A program made the translations under genes and the position numbers. Under the pieces are notes generated by a model, which did no database searches, was not told the origin of the DNA, and saw only the letters and a list, made by a program, of their open reading frames with translations. Below are positions 45,789-52,424 of a stretch of 58,232 nt of DNA, in pieces (the stretch's first letter is position 1; each line of letters starts with the position of its first letter). The DNA is taken from the IMG/VR virus record IMGVR_UViG_3300044843_000700, positions 64,001 to 122,232 of that record; one strand, 5' to 3'. The stretch comes from a virus.

Positions 45789-46553
45789 TTAATCGATGTA
45801 TACCTTATCCCAGTGTGTGATCAGACCTTTGTCTGTCATCTCGGAGATAACGATCTCTTGATTTCTCAAGTGATCTGGTCTTGCTCCACAAGCTACTTCG
45901 TCACTAGTACGGAAGCTTAAGATATTCTGATTGCCTTTTCTGTAAAGGTATCCGATGGCATCAGATTGAGAGGTTGTAATCCTCTTGAGTTTACCAGTAA
46001 GATCTAAGTCCATACTGTTGAAATCTGCACCGGCTTTCTCAAGCATCACATCTTTAATGTGCCCGATTAAGATCACTCTTGGTGCCCAGGTTTTGATGTA
46101 CTCGATCATCTTTGTAAATGCTTCACGAAGATAAGGATATCCTGCTCCGTTGGGCATGTTAAGAATAGATCCGTACTCTGGTTTCAACTTTGTGTACCAG
46201 TTTTTACCCATTGAGGTGCGCGAGTAAATAAGTTCAGCATAAGGAACACACATCTCTTCCAATGCTGTAATAGTATCTACTGCTACGTATTTGTAAGGTC
46301 TTCCTTGACGAATGATCTCGTCTCCGATTTCCTTGATCTCCTCTACGGTGTTCGCTTTGATTTTCATAGCGTCAACGTAATCTGTACCATGTTCCAAGTC
46401 AAGAATCAAGCAGTCTGGCAATTGCGCAAACAAGCTTGTCTTTCCTACTTTAGGCTTGGAAAATACGATAAGGTTCTTCGGGCTTTGGTGAGCCGCAGCG
46501 ACCTTTGCTGTTGGTAGCACAATCTTTGGTGCTTCTGTTTTTTCCTTACTCAT
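45789..46553 (-). CDS. Sak4-like RecA-fold ATPase (ssDNA annealing/recombination)
   Basis: The 254-residue product has Walker A FSKPKVGKTS (about 31-40), LILDLEHGTD as an early acidic strand, YVAVDTITALEEM as Walker B, and VILIGHIKD. This layout matches the AAA_24/Sak4 family, short RecA-like ATPases that phages use for single-strand annealing and recombination. Neighbours are the putative SSB, a PD-(D/E)XK nuclease and a RuvC-like resolvase, together a full recombination set. It overlaps the upstream gene by 4 bases. Confidence 0.85.
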   Translation of the reverse strand: MSKEKTEAPKIVLPTAKVAAAHQSPKNLIVFSKPKVGKTSLFAQLPDCLILDLEHGTDYVDAMKIKANTVEEIKEIGDEIIRQGRPYKYVAVDTITALEEMCVPYAELIYSRTSMGKNWYTKLKPEYGSILNMPNGAGYPYLREAFTKMIEYIKTWAPRVILIGHIKDVMLEKAGADFNSMDLDLTGKLKRITTSQSDAIGYLYRKGNQNILSFRTSDEVACGARPDHLRNQEIVISEMTDKGLITHWDKVYID

Positions 46554-47122
46554 GCTAGGGCTTTTGTTATCATCTCGTTAATCCATTGCTTATTACTTAC
46601 TGGTTGCTTCCAGAGTATAGCAGCAAGATCTCTAACGGTTGCTTCTTTTAAAGGAAGATCTCCTTTAGTTTCTTGCATTGATGGAGCTTTGTTCTCACTC
46701 CCAGCAAATAACTGGAGTTGGCCAGTAGCATGTTCCTCAACAAGAGTTTCCGGCGGATTAGCTTTCACCAGGATAAGTTCTGCTGTTGGAATCAGGTAAC
46801 GCACAATACCCTTACCATCGAGTACTTCGTATTCCTCTTTGTAATTAGGATTGTAGCGCCATTTATAAAGTCTTCTCTCAGGATCTTGAGGCTCATACTC
46901 AGCGTCCGCAAACTCTGTGTAGATGTCCTGTCCTTTTGCAAGTTCACTTGCGAAGAATGCTAAGTATAGCTCGTTCTTCCCTGCCGGTTTATAGGCAAGC
47001 TTCGGAATAAATAAAGCATCTGGTATTCCCAGCTTTTCGAAGGTAGGTTCGTGAAGCTTACGAAGCAGCTTCATTCTTTCCTTTTTGTCCTCCGGCTTTT
47101 CGGTTGTTTGTATACCACTCAT
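46550..47122 (-). CDS. Hypothetical protein, 190 aa
   Basis: The product is charged, with a Tyr/Trp-rich beta segment (RRLYKWRYNPNYKEEYEVLD), a disordered Gly/Glu/Lys linker at about 135-155, and a helical C-terminus with an AAILW core. No known motif is seen. It is locked between the helicase and Sak4-like genes by 4-base overlaps on both sides, so it is surely translated with them and probably serves replication or recombination. Confidence 0.72.
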   Translation of the reverse strand: MSGIQTTEKPEDKKERMKLLRKLHEPTFEKLGIPDALFIPKLAYKPAGKNELYLAFFASELAKGQDIYTEFADAEYEPQDPERRLYKWRYNPNYKEEYEVLDGKGIVRYLIPTAELILVKANPPETLVEEHATGQLQLFAGSENKAPSMQETKGDLPLKEATVRDLAAILWKQPVSNKQWINEMITKALA

Positions 47123-48243
47123 GATCTAGTTGTTATTTTTCGTTCTTGTGTTGGTGGCGTATCCATTTCAGATACTTGCATCTTGTCAAACTCTGCTCGC
47201 ATAAAACTCATTCTGGTATCACCATTACGAGCTTTAATGAAGTGGAAGACTAGCACACTGAGATCTTCGATTATGTATCGCTCTACTCCGTAGAACTGGA
47301 TCTTCTGTTTTGCAGGTCTGTTTACTCCTACAACCGTATCTGCATGTTGTAAGAGAGCATCTGAACCATAGATGTCAGATTCCAAGATGTGGTTACCGTA
47401 TTTTCCATCTTCATTCCTTTCGGGACGATCGATGTCACGGTTGAGTTGACTCAGGACTATAAACGCTATTGGGTACTTTCTTTTGAGATCTGTGAGTGCT
47501 TCTCCGAGTGCAAATAGAGTATCATGTTTATCTTTCTCAAAGGGAGCTTTCTTGAGTAGTAATGAGTGATCGAGAGTGATAATTGTCTTGGTGTATTCCT
47601 TATAAGACTTTCCAGCCTTATCAACTTTTTGGACAGAGTGTGCGTCCATGTATTCCGCAATCGTTTCTCGGAACTCTGTGACAGTACATGGCTCATCGAT
47701 TATGTCAATCGGATGTTCAATCATCTTCTTCGCATAAGCATAGCATTTAGCCATGTCTTCATCCGTGATAACACCATCAGCGCTACACAGATATTTATAC
47801 GCTCTTCCGATGAACGAAGAAAAGGATCTCATAGCAGAGACTCTTCCCACCATTTCAAGACTAAACTCAAGCACGCGGAATGATGTGCTTTTATTTAGTG
47901 CAAACGCTTCACGGATAATCTGGTCTTTGATAAGAGTCTTACCGGTTCCAGGTCTTGCCGCTATTACTGTTGTCGAGTTCCATTCTATGCCGTCAGCAAT
48001 GGCATCGTTAAACTTCTTCCACGGAGTCTTTATACTCGTGATTGTCCCATTCTGTCGCCCTCGCATATAATCGAGAGCTTCTTGATAGGACTCTTTCTGA
48101 GATCTCCACTTACGCTTTCTATAGTTTGGTTGACTCATAATTAGTGGCGACAATTCCCTGAGCGTACTGTTGAGTACACTTAGGAAAACATCGTAAAACG
48201 GGTGATTTGGTTCCTCTGCAAACGTAGTAAAAAGCTGTGACAT
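47119..48243 (-). CDS. DnaB-type replicative helicase
   Basis: The frame opens with TTG at 48249, but the ATG at 48243 (MSQLFTTFAEEP) is the better start, giving 374 residues. Walker A is AARPGTGKT (95-103), Walker B ITLDHSLLL (D224), and the RecA-fold motif IVLSQLNRDIDRPE (Q265) is typical of DnaB. There is no full N-terminal DnaB domain, only about 90 residues before Walker A. The helicase would unwind the fork as a hexamer with the primase encoded in the same operon. A 54-base gap upstream holds a consensus DnaA box. Confidence 0.9.
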   Translation of the reverse strand: MSQLFTTFAEEPNHPFYDVFLSVLNSTLRELSPLIMSQPNYRKRKWRSQKESYQEALDYMRGRQNGTITSIKTPWKKFNDAIADGIEWNSTTVIAARPGTGKTLIKDQIIREAFALNKSTSFRVLEFSLEMVGRVSAMRSFSSFIGRAYKYLCSADGVITDEDMAKCYAYAKKMIEHPIDIIDEPCTVTEFRETIAEYMDAHSVQKVDKAGKSYKEYTKTIITLDHSLLLKKAPFEKDKHDTLFALGEALTDLKRKYPIAFIVLSQLNRDIDRPERNEDGKYGNHILESDIYGSDALLQHADTVVGVNRPAKQKIQFYGVERYIIEDLSVLVFHFIKARNGDTRMSFMRAEFDKMQVSEMDTPPTQERKITTRS

Positions 48244-48264
48244 GACCAAACATTTCTTGTAGTT

Positions 48265-48273
48265 TTATCCACA
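48265..48273. promoter_or_regulatory. Consensus DnaA box
   Basis: TTATCCACA, the classic DnaA-binding 9-mer, lies in the 54-base gap between the helicase gene and the gene at 48298-48906. By chance about 0.4 perfect copies would be expected in the window on both strands, so one copy alone is weak. Its position in a gap beside replication genes, 0.6 kb from a DnaA domain IV-like gene, makes it worth listing. Confidence 0.4.
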
Positions 48274-48297
48274 TAGATCTGCTTGATGCACAGCTAG

Positions 48298-48906
48298 TTA
48301 TACCACCTTCTCCTTGAATATTTTAGGCTCATCATTATCATCTCCAGCGCTAACAATTTCACACCAATCTGCAAGATCTGAGTGTGTTATGTTCTTCTCG
48401 TTTTTCCGGATGAAGTACATGGATGTTCTGGTGAACTTATAGTTATCACGCAGTTGTTGTTCCATGTATCGTGCTGTAGCTTCCAAGATAACTTCCCAAG
48501 GATAAGTGTAGTTGTCAAAGAACCATCTGAAGTTGGTCTCAACGTTTTTGATATTCGACCGCATATACTTACCACTCCCTGCTTTACGCTTAGGAAAAAG
48601 CTCGTTATACTTAGTCATGTTTTCCAGAAAGTCTTTTCCCAGCAGTTGAGTACTGGTCTTCTTCTTGTGGATCTTGAAGAAACTTTCTACCTGTGCGAGA
48701 ATACTCATCGCCTTAGGCTCCAGCTGCATGTTTTCAGTTATCCAACCTGCTTGCTGAAGTGTGTGTAATTCTTTATGAATGTTGATGTTTAGAGCACCTA
48801 CAGATTCTCTCATGCAATACAAGAGATAGAACTCATTCGGTGTCAGATTCGCCTGAGCTATCTTGTTGAACATCTCCATCATCACTAAATCGCTTTTTGT
48901 AGCCAT
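48298..48906 (-). CDS. Winged-helix-like putative replication accessory protein
   Basis: The 202-residue product starts with a segment that reads like a winged helix (TPNEFYLLYCMRE, then a second helix and LQQAGWI). The C-terminal region is helical and basic (YMEQQLRDNYKFTRTSMYFI). It lies between DnaA domain IV-like and DnaB-type genes, the usual place of a helicase loader or initiator partner, but no AAA+ motif is present. It overlaps the DnaA-like gene by 74 bases; ATGs at 48882, 48879 and 48873 would shorten the overlap. Confidence 0.65.
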   Translation of the reverse strand: MATKSDLVMMEMFNKIAQANLTPNEFYLLYCMRESVGALNINIHKELHTLQQAGWITENMQLEPKAMSILAQVESFFKIHKKKTSTQLLGKDFLENMTKYNELFPKRKAGSGKYMRSNIKNVETNFRWFFDNYTYPWEVILEATARYMEQQLRDNYKFTRTSMYFIRKNEKNITHSDLADWCEIVSAGDDNDEPKIFKEKVV

Positions 48907-49315
48907 TGATCACGGTATTATAGATTCTTGTTGCTAGAACATCATGGGTTTCTAAGAGAGCCACCATGTGTCTATTACTGTGAATAGCTGTTGCATGATC
49001 GTAGCCGATGTGAGTAGCCGAAACAGATGGTCCGTATCCTATATCGTATGCGATCTTTAAGAAAGCTTGACGATACATGACTATTTCTCGTTTCCGAGTT
49101 CTTAGCCTTATACCCATAGGAGTATAAAATTGCGGATCCTCTTCCTCCATTACATCGTTGACTAACTGCTCTAGCATTTTCAGCGTTATTCGAGGAAGTC
49201 CTGCTTTGTCAAAAGAGTAGTTTACAACAGGATAGACTCCGAATGTTGCATAGAACTCTTTACGAAATCGAGATACCATCTCCTCAGCCAAACGCTTCTT
49301 GTAGCTCTTTTTCAT
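48833..49315 (-). CDS. Stand-alone DnaA domain IV-like DNA-binding protein
   Basis: The 160-residue product contains a helical region at about 72-120 that follows the DnaA C-terminal domain: RKREIVMYRQAFLKIAY, then HIGYDHATAIHSNRHM, with DHAT in place of the usual DHTT/DHST of the DNA-recognition helix. There is no AAA+ ATPase domain, so this is the binding module alone with about 70 extra N-terminal residues and a Ser/Asp/Glu-rich tail. It may recognise DnaA-box-like sites at a phage origin, or compete with host DnaA. It is the first gene reading left from the palindromic divergent gap. Confidence 0.8.
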   Translation of the reverse strand: MKKSYKKRLAEEMVSRFRKEFYATFGVYPVVNYSFDKAGLPRITLKMLEQLVNDVMEEEDPQFYTPMGIRLRTRKREIVMYRQAFLKIAYDIGYGPSVSATHIGYDHATAIHSNRHMVALLETHDVLATRIYNTVINGYKKRFSDDGDVQQDSSGESDTE

Positions 49316-49341
49316 GGTATTATCTTTTGGTGATGTCCAGT

Positions 49342-49474
49342 TTTTTGCCTATATTATATAAGCTACCCCCAGACAAAAGGGCTGATCAAACCAGTATCTG
49401 GGACTGGATTTGCGATCGATCCCGCGGTCAGCCGCGGTTCCCAAAGTTAATACTTTGCGGGTGAGATCGCTCAC
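49342..49474. other. Palindrome-rich divergent intergenic region, candidate origin or structured leader
   Basis: Between two divergent starts (49315 and 49491) there is an AT-rich stretch (TATATTATATAAG near 49350-49362). Hairpins follow at 49391-49407 (CCAGT/ACTGG), 49422-49437 (CCGCGG, TCAG, CCGCGG), 49442-49457 (CAAAGT, TAAT, ACTTTG) and 49461-49474 (GTGAG, ATCG, CTCAC). A second, competing fold pairs GCGATC (49412-49417) with GATCGC (49465-49470) and CCCGC (49421-49425) with GCGGG (49457-49461). AT-rich DNA plus strong palindromes beside a DnaA-like gene suggests a replication origin; two exclusive folds before the holin-like ATG suggest a regulatory leader instead. Confidence 0.6.
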
Positions 49475-49490
49475 TTTAAATGCTTGAGCT

Positions 49491-49799
49491 ATGAGAAAAT
49501 GGATGAAAGAAAACATGCCTGGTACCTGGAAGTTCTTTGAGGACTTCTTCAACGGCCTGAATAATAAGCCGGGAGGACACTCCCTGAGAAAACTTCTAGC
49601 AGTAGGGTTCTTCTGGTTAACTGCAGCACTTTGTTTAAAGTACACAGATTCCAGCAACTTGTCTACTGTAGTAGGTATCCTTTGTGGTATGATTACTTCT
49701 TTGATCATCACTTACTCTGTGAGTAACATCAAGCAGATGAAGATTAAACAAGAGCCTTCCGAAGAACCTAATGTGCAGGAGGAGGGTAAAAATGAATAA
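49491..49799 (+). CDS. Holin-like membrane protein
   Basis: The 102-residue product has a short soluble N-terminus with GGHSLRKL before the first membrane segment, about residues 34-51 (KLLAVGFFWLTAALCLKY), a second at about 57-77 (STVVGILCGMITSLIITYSV), and a charged Glu/Lys-rich tail. Two membrane spans, small size and the following spanin-like genes fit a phage holin that opens the inner membrane at lysis. It starts a forward three-gene island within the reverse replication block. Confidence 0.72.
   Translation: MRKWMKENMPGTWKFFEDFFNGLNNKPGGHSLRKLLAVGFFWLTAALCLKYTDSSNLSTVVGILCGMITSLIITYSVSNIKQMKIKQEPSEEPNVQEEGKNE
49777..49786 (+). promoter_or_regulatory. Strong Shine-Dalgarno sequence for spanin-like gene
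   Basis: AGGAGGAGGG lies 5-9 bases before the ATG at 49792, inside the end of the holin-like gene. Bacteroidota genes usually lack such sites, so this one decides the start of the next gene. It also encodes Gln-Glu-Glu-Gly, so chance cannot be excluded. Confidence 0.5.
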
Positions 49800-50124
49800 G
49801 GCCAATCTTATAGCTTATAGCAGCTTGATTGGGATAATCATTATTCTCCTTGCCATCATTTACTTTCGCAAGCCTCAAGTGATTGTAGAGTCAGACCGGG
49901 AGAAAGTTCTTGAGGACTCAATAGCTGTGCTGAACACTAGAATAGATTCTAGTCATGTTCGACAAGCTAAAATCCAGAAGGCTTACGATAGTCTTCTTTC
50001 CATCGATCCCATTGTAATATCCAAGACCCGTGATAAGATCAAGTTTATTTACAGCACTAATAGTCCTGATGAGTTGGACAGCATCATCCGCACAAACTGG
50101 AAAACCAAATCCCGATACCGTTAA
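49792..50124 (+). CDS. Inner-membrane spanin-like (Rz-like) protein
   Basis: The open frame begins at 49771, but the ATG at 49792 follows a strong Shine-Dalgarno and overlaps the holin-like stop by 8 bases, giving 110 residues. One N-terminal membrane segment (residues about 5-24, IAYSSLIGIIIILLAIIYF) is followed by a charged, helical domain (about 30-100) that can form a coiled coil. This is the layout of inner-membrane spanins. The next gene starts inside it, as in Rz/Rz1 pairs. Confidence 0.68.
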   Translation: MNKANLIAYSSLIGIIIILLAIIYFRKPQVIVESDREKVLEDSIAVLNTRIDSSHVRQAKIQKAYDSLLSIDPIVISKTRDKIKFIYSTNSPDELDSIIRTNWKTKSRYR

Positions 50125-50440
50125 GTGTTACGGTGTGAAGGAGCTCCAGTATATTGCAGCAACTTTGGTTGAAGCCAGAGCTTGCGATACACTATTGTCT
50201 ACAGCGAACGCAAAGCTTGCCAACAGAGACACTCTCATCAAAGAAAAAGATTACGAGATATCTCAACTGAACGGACAGCTCGTTCTCAAGGATAAGATCA
50301 TTGAGGTAAAGGAGCAGGAGATCAAAGAGATCAACCTGCACCTTGAAGCTGCTGAGCGTCATAAGAAATGGCTCAAGTTCGGCTGGGGATCTACGTCAGT
50401 CATCCTGGGGGGAGCCCTGGTCTACTTTATTCTCAACTGA
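50030..50440 (+). CDS. Secreted coiled-coil protein, spanin partner candidate
   Basis: The frame starts with GTG at 50030. This start is favoured because it gives a clean signal peptide (basic MIRSS, hydrophobic LFTALIVLMSW, then TASSAQ); an ATG at 50069 would lose it. A long charged coiled coil (about 60-112) follows and a membrane segment lies at the C-terminus (about 118-136, STSVILGGALVYFIL). It overlaps the preceding spanin-like gene by 95 bases in another frame. Export plus coiled coil suits a role bridging the envelope at lysis. No lipobox is seen, so it is not a standard Rz1. Confidence 0.68.
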   Translation: MIRSSLFTALIVLMSWTASSAQTGKPNPDTVKCYGVKELQYIAATLVEARACDTLLSTANAKLANRDTLIKEKDYEISQLNGQLVLKDKIIEVKEQEIKEINLHLEAAERHKKWLKFGWGSTSVILGGALVYFILN

Positions 50441-50683
50441 GAAAGCTGTTGTCCAGGAAGCACGATCTAAAATCGTCCCGAATCCCATGATTAAAGAGTG
50501 TGCTTCTCTTATCGGAAACTTGGCACCCCAAGCCATGATGTCTTGAATGTCAAATTCCAAGTTGGAGCCGGCAACATCTTTTATCCAGGCCTTTGGTCTT
50601 TTCTCGATAGCGTCATATCCCATGACGATACCGATGTTGGTTCTACCATTAAACCAGACTACACCTATAGGTTTACTGCTCAT
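50396..50683 (-). CDS. Hypothetical protein, 95 aa
   Basis: The product is soluble, with a beta-rich first half (PIGVVWFNGRTNIGIVMGYD) and a Gly/Ala-rich centre. It converges on the lysis-like cassette and its 3' end overlaps that cassette's last gene by 45 bases on the opposite strand. No motif recognised. It overlaps the next reverse gene by 4 bases (ATGA), which supports it as real. Confidence 0.65.
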   Translation of the reverse strand: MSSKPIGVVWFNGRTNIGIVMGYDAIEKRPKAWIKDVAGSNLEFDIQDIMAWGAKFPIREAHSLIMGFGTILDRASWTTAFSVENKVDQGSPQDD

Positions 50684-50967
50684 TCTAGTTCTTCTTCAAG
50701 AATCTCCAAAAGCATTTTATCAGTGTCCCACATGGACTTCAGCATGATACCCATACCTACTACCATGATCATTCCAGTAGCATAGTCCAATCCTTTTTCT
50801 ACAGATGTTATGGGGCCTGTATGCCAACCATACATTACAATGTAGATCAGTGTTTCCAATAACCAGATTCCCCAGCCTATGAAGAATATGACTTTACCTA
50901 GGCGGCGAAGATCTTTTATGCTTTTGAGCATGCGATATGCACGCTCTTCTCTGTCGTCTCTTACCAT
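50680..50967 (-). CDS. Small membrane protein with two spans
   Basis: The 95-residue product has a basic N-terminus (residues 1-24), one membrane segment at about 25-45 (VIFFIGWGIWLLETLIYIVMY), a second at about 62-80 (YATGMIMVVGMGIMLKSMW) and an acidic tail. It overlaps the uracil-DNA glycosylase gene by 7 bases and the next gene by 4. The function is unknown; superinfection exclusion or lysis control are possible for such proteins but not shown. Confidence 0.7.
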   Translation of the reverse strand: MVRDDREERAYRMLKSIKDLRRLGKVIFFIGWGIWLLETLIYIVMYGWHTGPITSVEKGLDYATGMIMVVGMGIMLKSMWDTDKMLLEILEEELE

Positions 50968-51680
50968 ACGATTTGATATTTATAGTGTTTGAGTACAAGA
51001 TCACTTGTCTTGTTAAAGATGTCACCTGAGTCCCATTTTTCTTGGTTCTGATGTGCTGCAGATGCAGGGTGACTACACATTAGCTTCCAGTTGTTATCAG
51101 GAATAGATTTAGCCCACTCTTGTGCTTTCTTACCCATAAACACATACACAAGCCCTGGATTGTTGAACGATAAGATATCGAACAAGTATGCCAGAAAAGG
51201 CTGCCACAATATATAGTGTTGACCTACTCGGTTTATTGTTGTAGTAAGAGCTATGTTGAGCATTAGGATTCCTTGTTTTGACCAGCGTGCCAAATCAGGA
51301 TCCCAAGTATATCCTTGGTTAGGATACACGGTGTCTTCTATTTCCTTGAACATGTATCGTAAAGAGGCTTGTACCTTTCCATCGTTACCGCATGAGAAAG
51401 CTATGCCGTCCGCTACCCCGGGATAAGGATAAGGGTCTTGTCCGATCATTACTACCTTGAGATCATTGTAAGGACATTCTTCAAATGCCCGAAACAGTTG
51501 TTTGATCACCGGAGTAAACCTGCGATTGTCTCTTGCTTCTGCCAGTAGACTCTTCAGGATCTTGTGAAAATCATCACTGAGAAGAAAGCCTTTTAGCTTA
51601 TCCCCCCAGCCTGAGGGTTTTAACCTCTCGTACAGTTTCATCTGTACTTCTTCTAAGTTTACACTTTCTAGATTGCTCAT
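50961..51680 (-). CDS. ung: Uracil-DNA glycosylase, family 1
   Basis: The 239-residue product carries the UNG hallmarks: the water-activating loop MIGQDPYPYPGVADG (D82), FS in the uracil pocket (GIAFSCG), LLN-type ILMLNIALTT, and the leucine/Ser-Pro loop as HPASAAH (H204). Motif A reads GQDPYP rather than the common GQDPYH. The enzyme removes uracil from DNA, so the phage protects its genome from deaminated cytosine or misincorporated dUMP. The length matches the family. It is the first gene of a reverse unit whose start faces the promoter of the forward gene at 51724. Confidence 0.92.
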   Translation of the reverse strand: MSNLESVNLEEVQMKLYERLKPSGWGDKLKGFLLSDDFHKILKSLLAEARDNRRFTPVIKQLFRAFEECPYNDLKVVMIGQDPYPYPGVADGIAFSCGNDGKVQASLRYMFKEIEDTVYPNQGYTWDPDLARWSKQGILMLNIALTTTINRVGQHYILWQPFLAYLFDILSFNNPGLVYVFMGKKAQEWAKSIPDNNWKLMCSHPASAAHQNQEKWDSGDIFNKTSDLVLKHYKYQIVW

Positions 51681-51687
51681 CTTACAC

Positions 51688-51719
51688 TTGTAAAGTTTAG
51701 CGAATAATGCTTATCTTTG
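51688..51719 (+). promoter_or_regulatory. Bacteroidota-type promoter giving a leaderless mRNA
   Basis: TTG (51688-51690, CTTG with the base before) and TATCTTTG (51712-51719, a full TAnnTTTG) are spaced by 21 bases, as in the other promoter of the window. The ATG at 51724 is 4 bases after the -7 box, so transcription should begin at or next to the start codon. ACTT-GTA-AAGT (51687-51697), a small dyad, overlaps the -33 box and may be an operator. Confidence 0.78.
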
Positions 51720-51723
51720 GAGC

Positions 51724-52020
51724 ATGGCAAAGAAATTTAACGTAAAGACCATACCCTTCGAGGCGAAGATCAACATCCAGATACCTGGTAGCTTTTATGC
51801 AAGACTGCAGCAGCTTGTTGTTCATTACGGTAACTCTAAGCCTCATTCTGAATTGCTTGCTGCTATGCAAGCTTTAGCCAAGAATGAGCAGGCCAAGAGT
51901 GAGTTTGAATACCATATCCACACCTTGACTATTCTGATCTGGGAGATTGAGAATGCTGCTAAAGAGCAGAATCTCTTGAAAGATGAAGAGATTGAGATTC
52001 CGGAAGAAGGTGCTGATTAA
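51724..52020 (+). CDS. Small acidic protein, single forward gene
   Basis: The 98-residue product has a beta N-terminal third (KFNVKTIPFEAKINIQIPG), a helical middle and a strongly acidic tail (LLKDEEIEIPEEGAD). No known motif is seen. It is the only gene of its transcript, flanked by reverse genes, with its own strong host-type promoter and a 4-base convergent overlap with the next gene. That arrangement suggests an early product made at once by host RNA polymerase, perhaps a regulator or host-takeover protein; the function is inferred only from context. Confidence 0.78.
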   Translation: MAKKFNVKTIPFEAKINIQIPGSFYARLQQLVVHYGNSKPHSELLAAMQALAKNEQAKSEFEYHIHTLTILIWEIENAAKEQNLLKDEEIEIPEEGAD

Positions 52021-52424
52021 CGCAAGTTCATTCCCACGGTATCTCCGATCTCAATAATAGCCTCGATTGCAAGAGCTAGTTCATCCTTGGAACAGTCTCC
52101 AAAAGATTTGCACACCATAAAGGTGTCGCCTCCTAAGTGTTTTCTTACACATAATCCGGCTTGTCTTTTTACCTCCAGCTTCATATCCTCAAAGCTGTAG
52201 CCAAGTTCTTTTGCAAGTTCTCGAATACATACATGGATTTTTGCTAGTTGAGGTACACTACCGTTATCAACGTTGGCTTCCATGAAGATCTCGATGGTTT
52301 GTCCATCTACGATTCCCTTCTTGAATTCTCCATAACGTGTAGCATCTGCTGTAGTAGCAGGTACGAGTTCTCCATAAATGTTCTTTACGAATTGTCCGTG
52401 GAATATGTTATGCTTCTCACTCAT
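52017..52424 (-). CDS. Hypothetical conserved phage protein, 135 aa
   Basis: The C-terminal half contains LAKIHVCIRELAKELGYS, then EDMKLEVKRQAGLC and CKSFGDCSKDELALAIEAII. These look like a conserved helical module of phage recombination-region proteins (NinB-like in style), but this is a weak impression. Three cysteines lie close together. It overlaps the DNA ligase gene by 4 bases, so it is co-expressed with DNA repair genes. Confidence 0.68.
   Translation of the reverse strand: MSEKHNIFHGQFVKNIYGELVPATTADATRYGEFKKGIVDGQTIEIFMEANVDNGSVPQLAKIHVCIRELAKELGYSFEDMKLEVKRQAGLCVRKHLGGDTFMVCKSFGDCSKDELALAIEAIIEIGDTVGMNLR

Noticed and set aside
48244-48297. Host-type promoter before the helicase gene (AATGTTTG)
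   Set aside because: The -7 box has a mismatch at its first base and there is no TTTG at the right distance upstream.
49349-49711. Reverse frame of 120 codons opposite the holin-like gene
   Set aside because: It crosses the palindromic gap and is antisense to a frame with two clean membrane segments. Its own product has no coherent composition.
49491-50440. Endolysin within the lysis-like cassette
   Set aside because: None of the three proteins has a peptidoglycan hydrolase motif; the LysM unit in the giant protein binds but does not cut, and no amidase or lysozyme pattern was recognised nearby.
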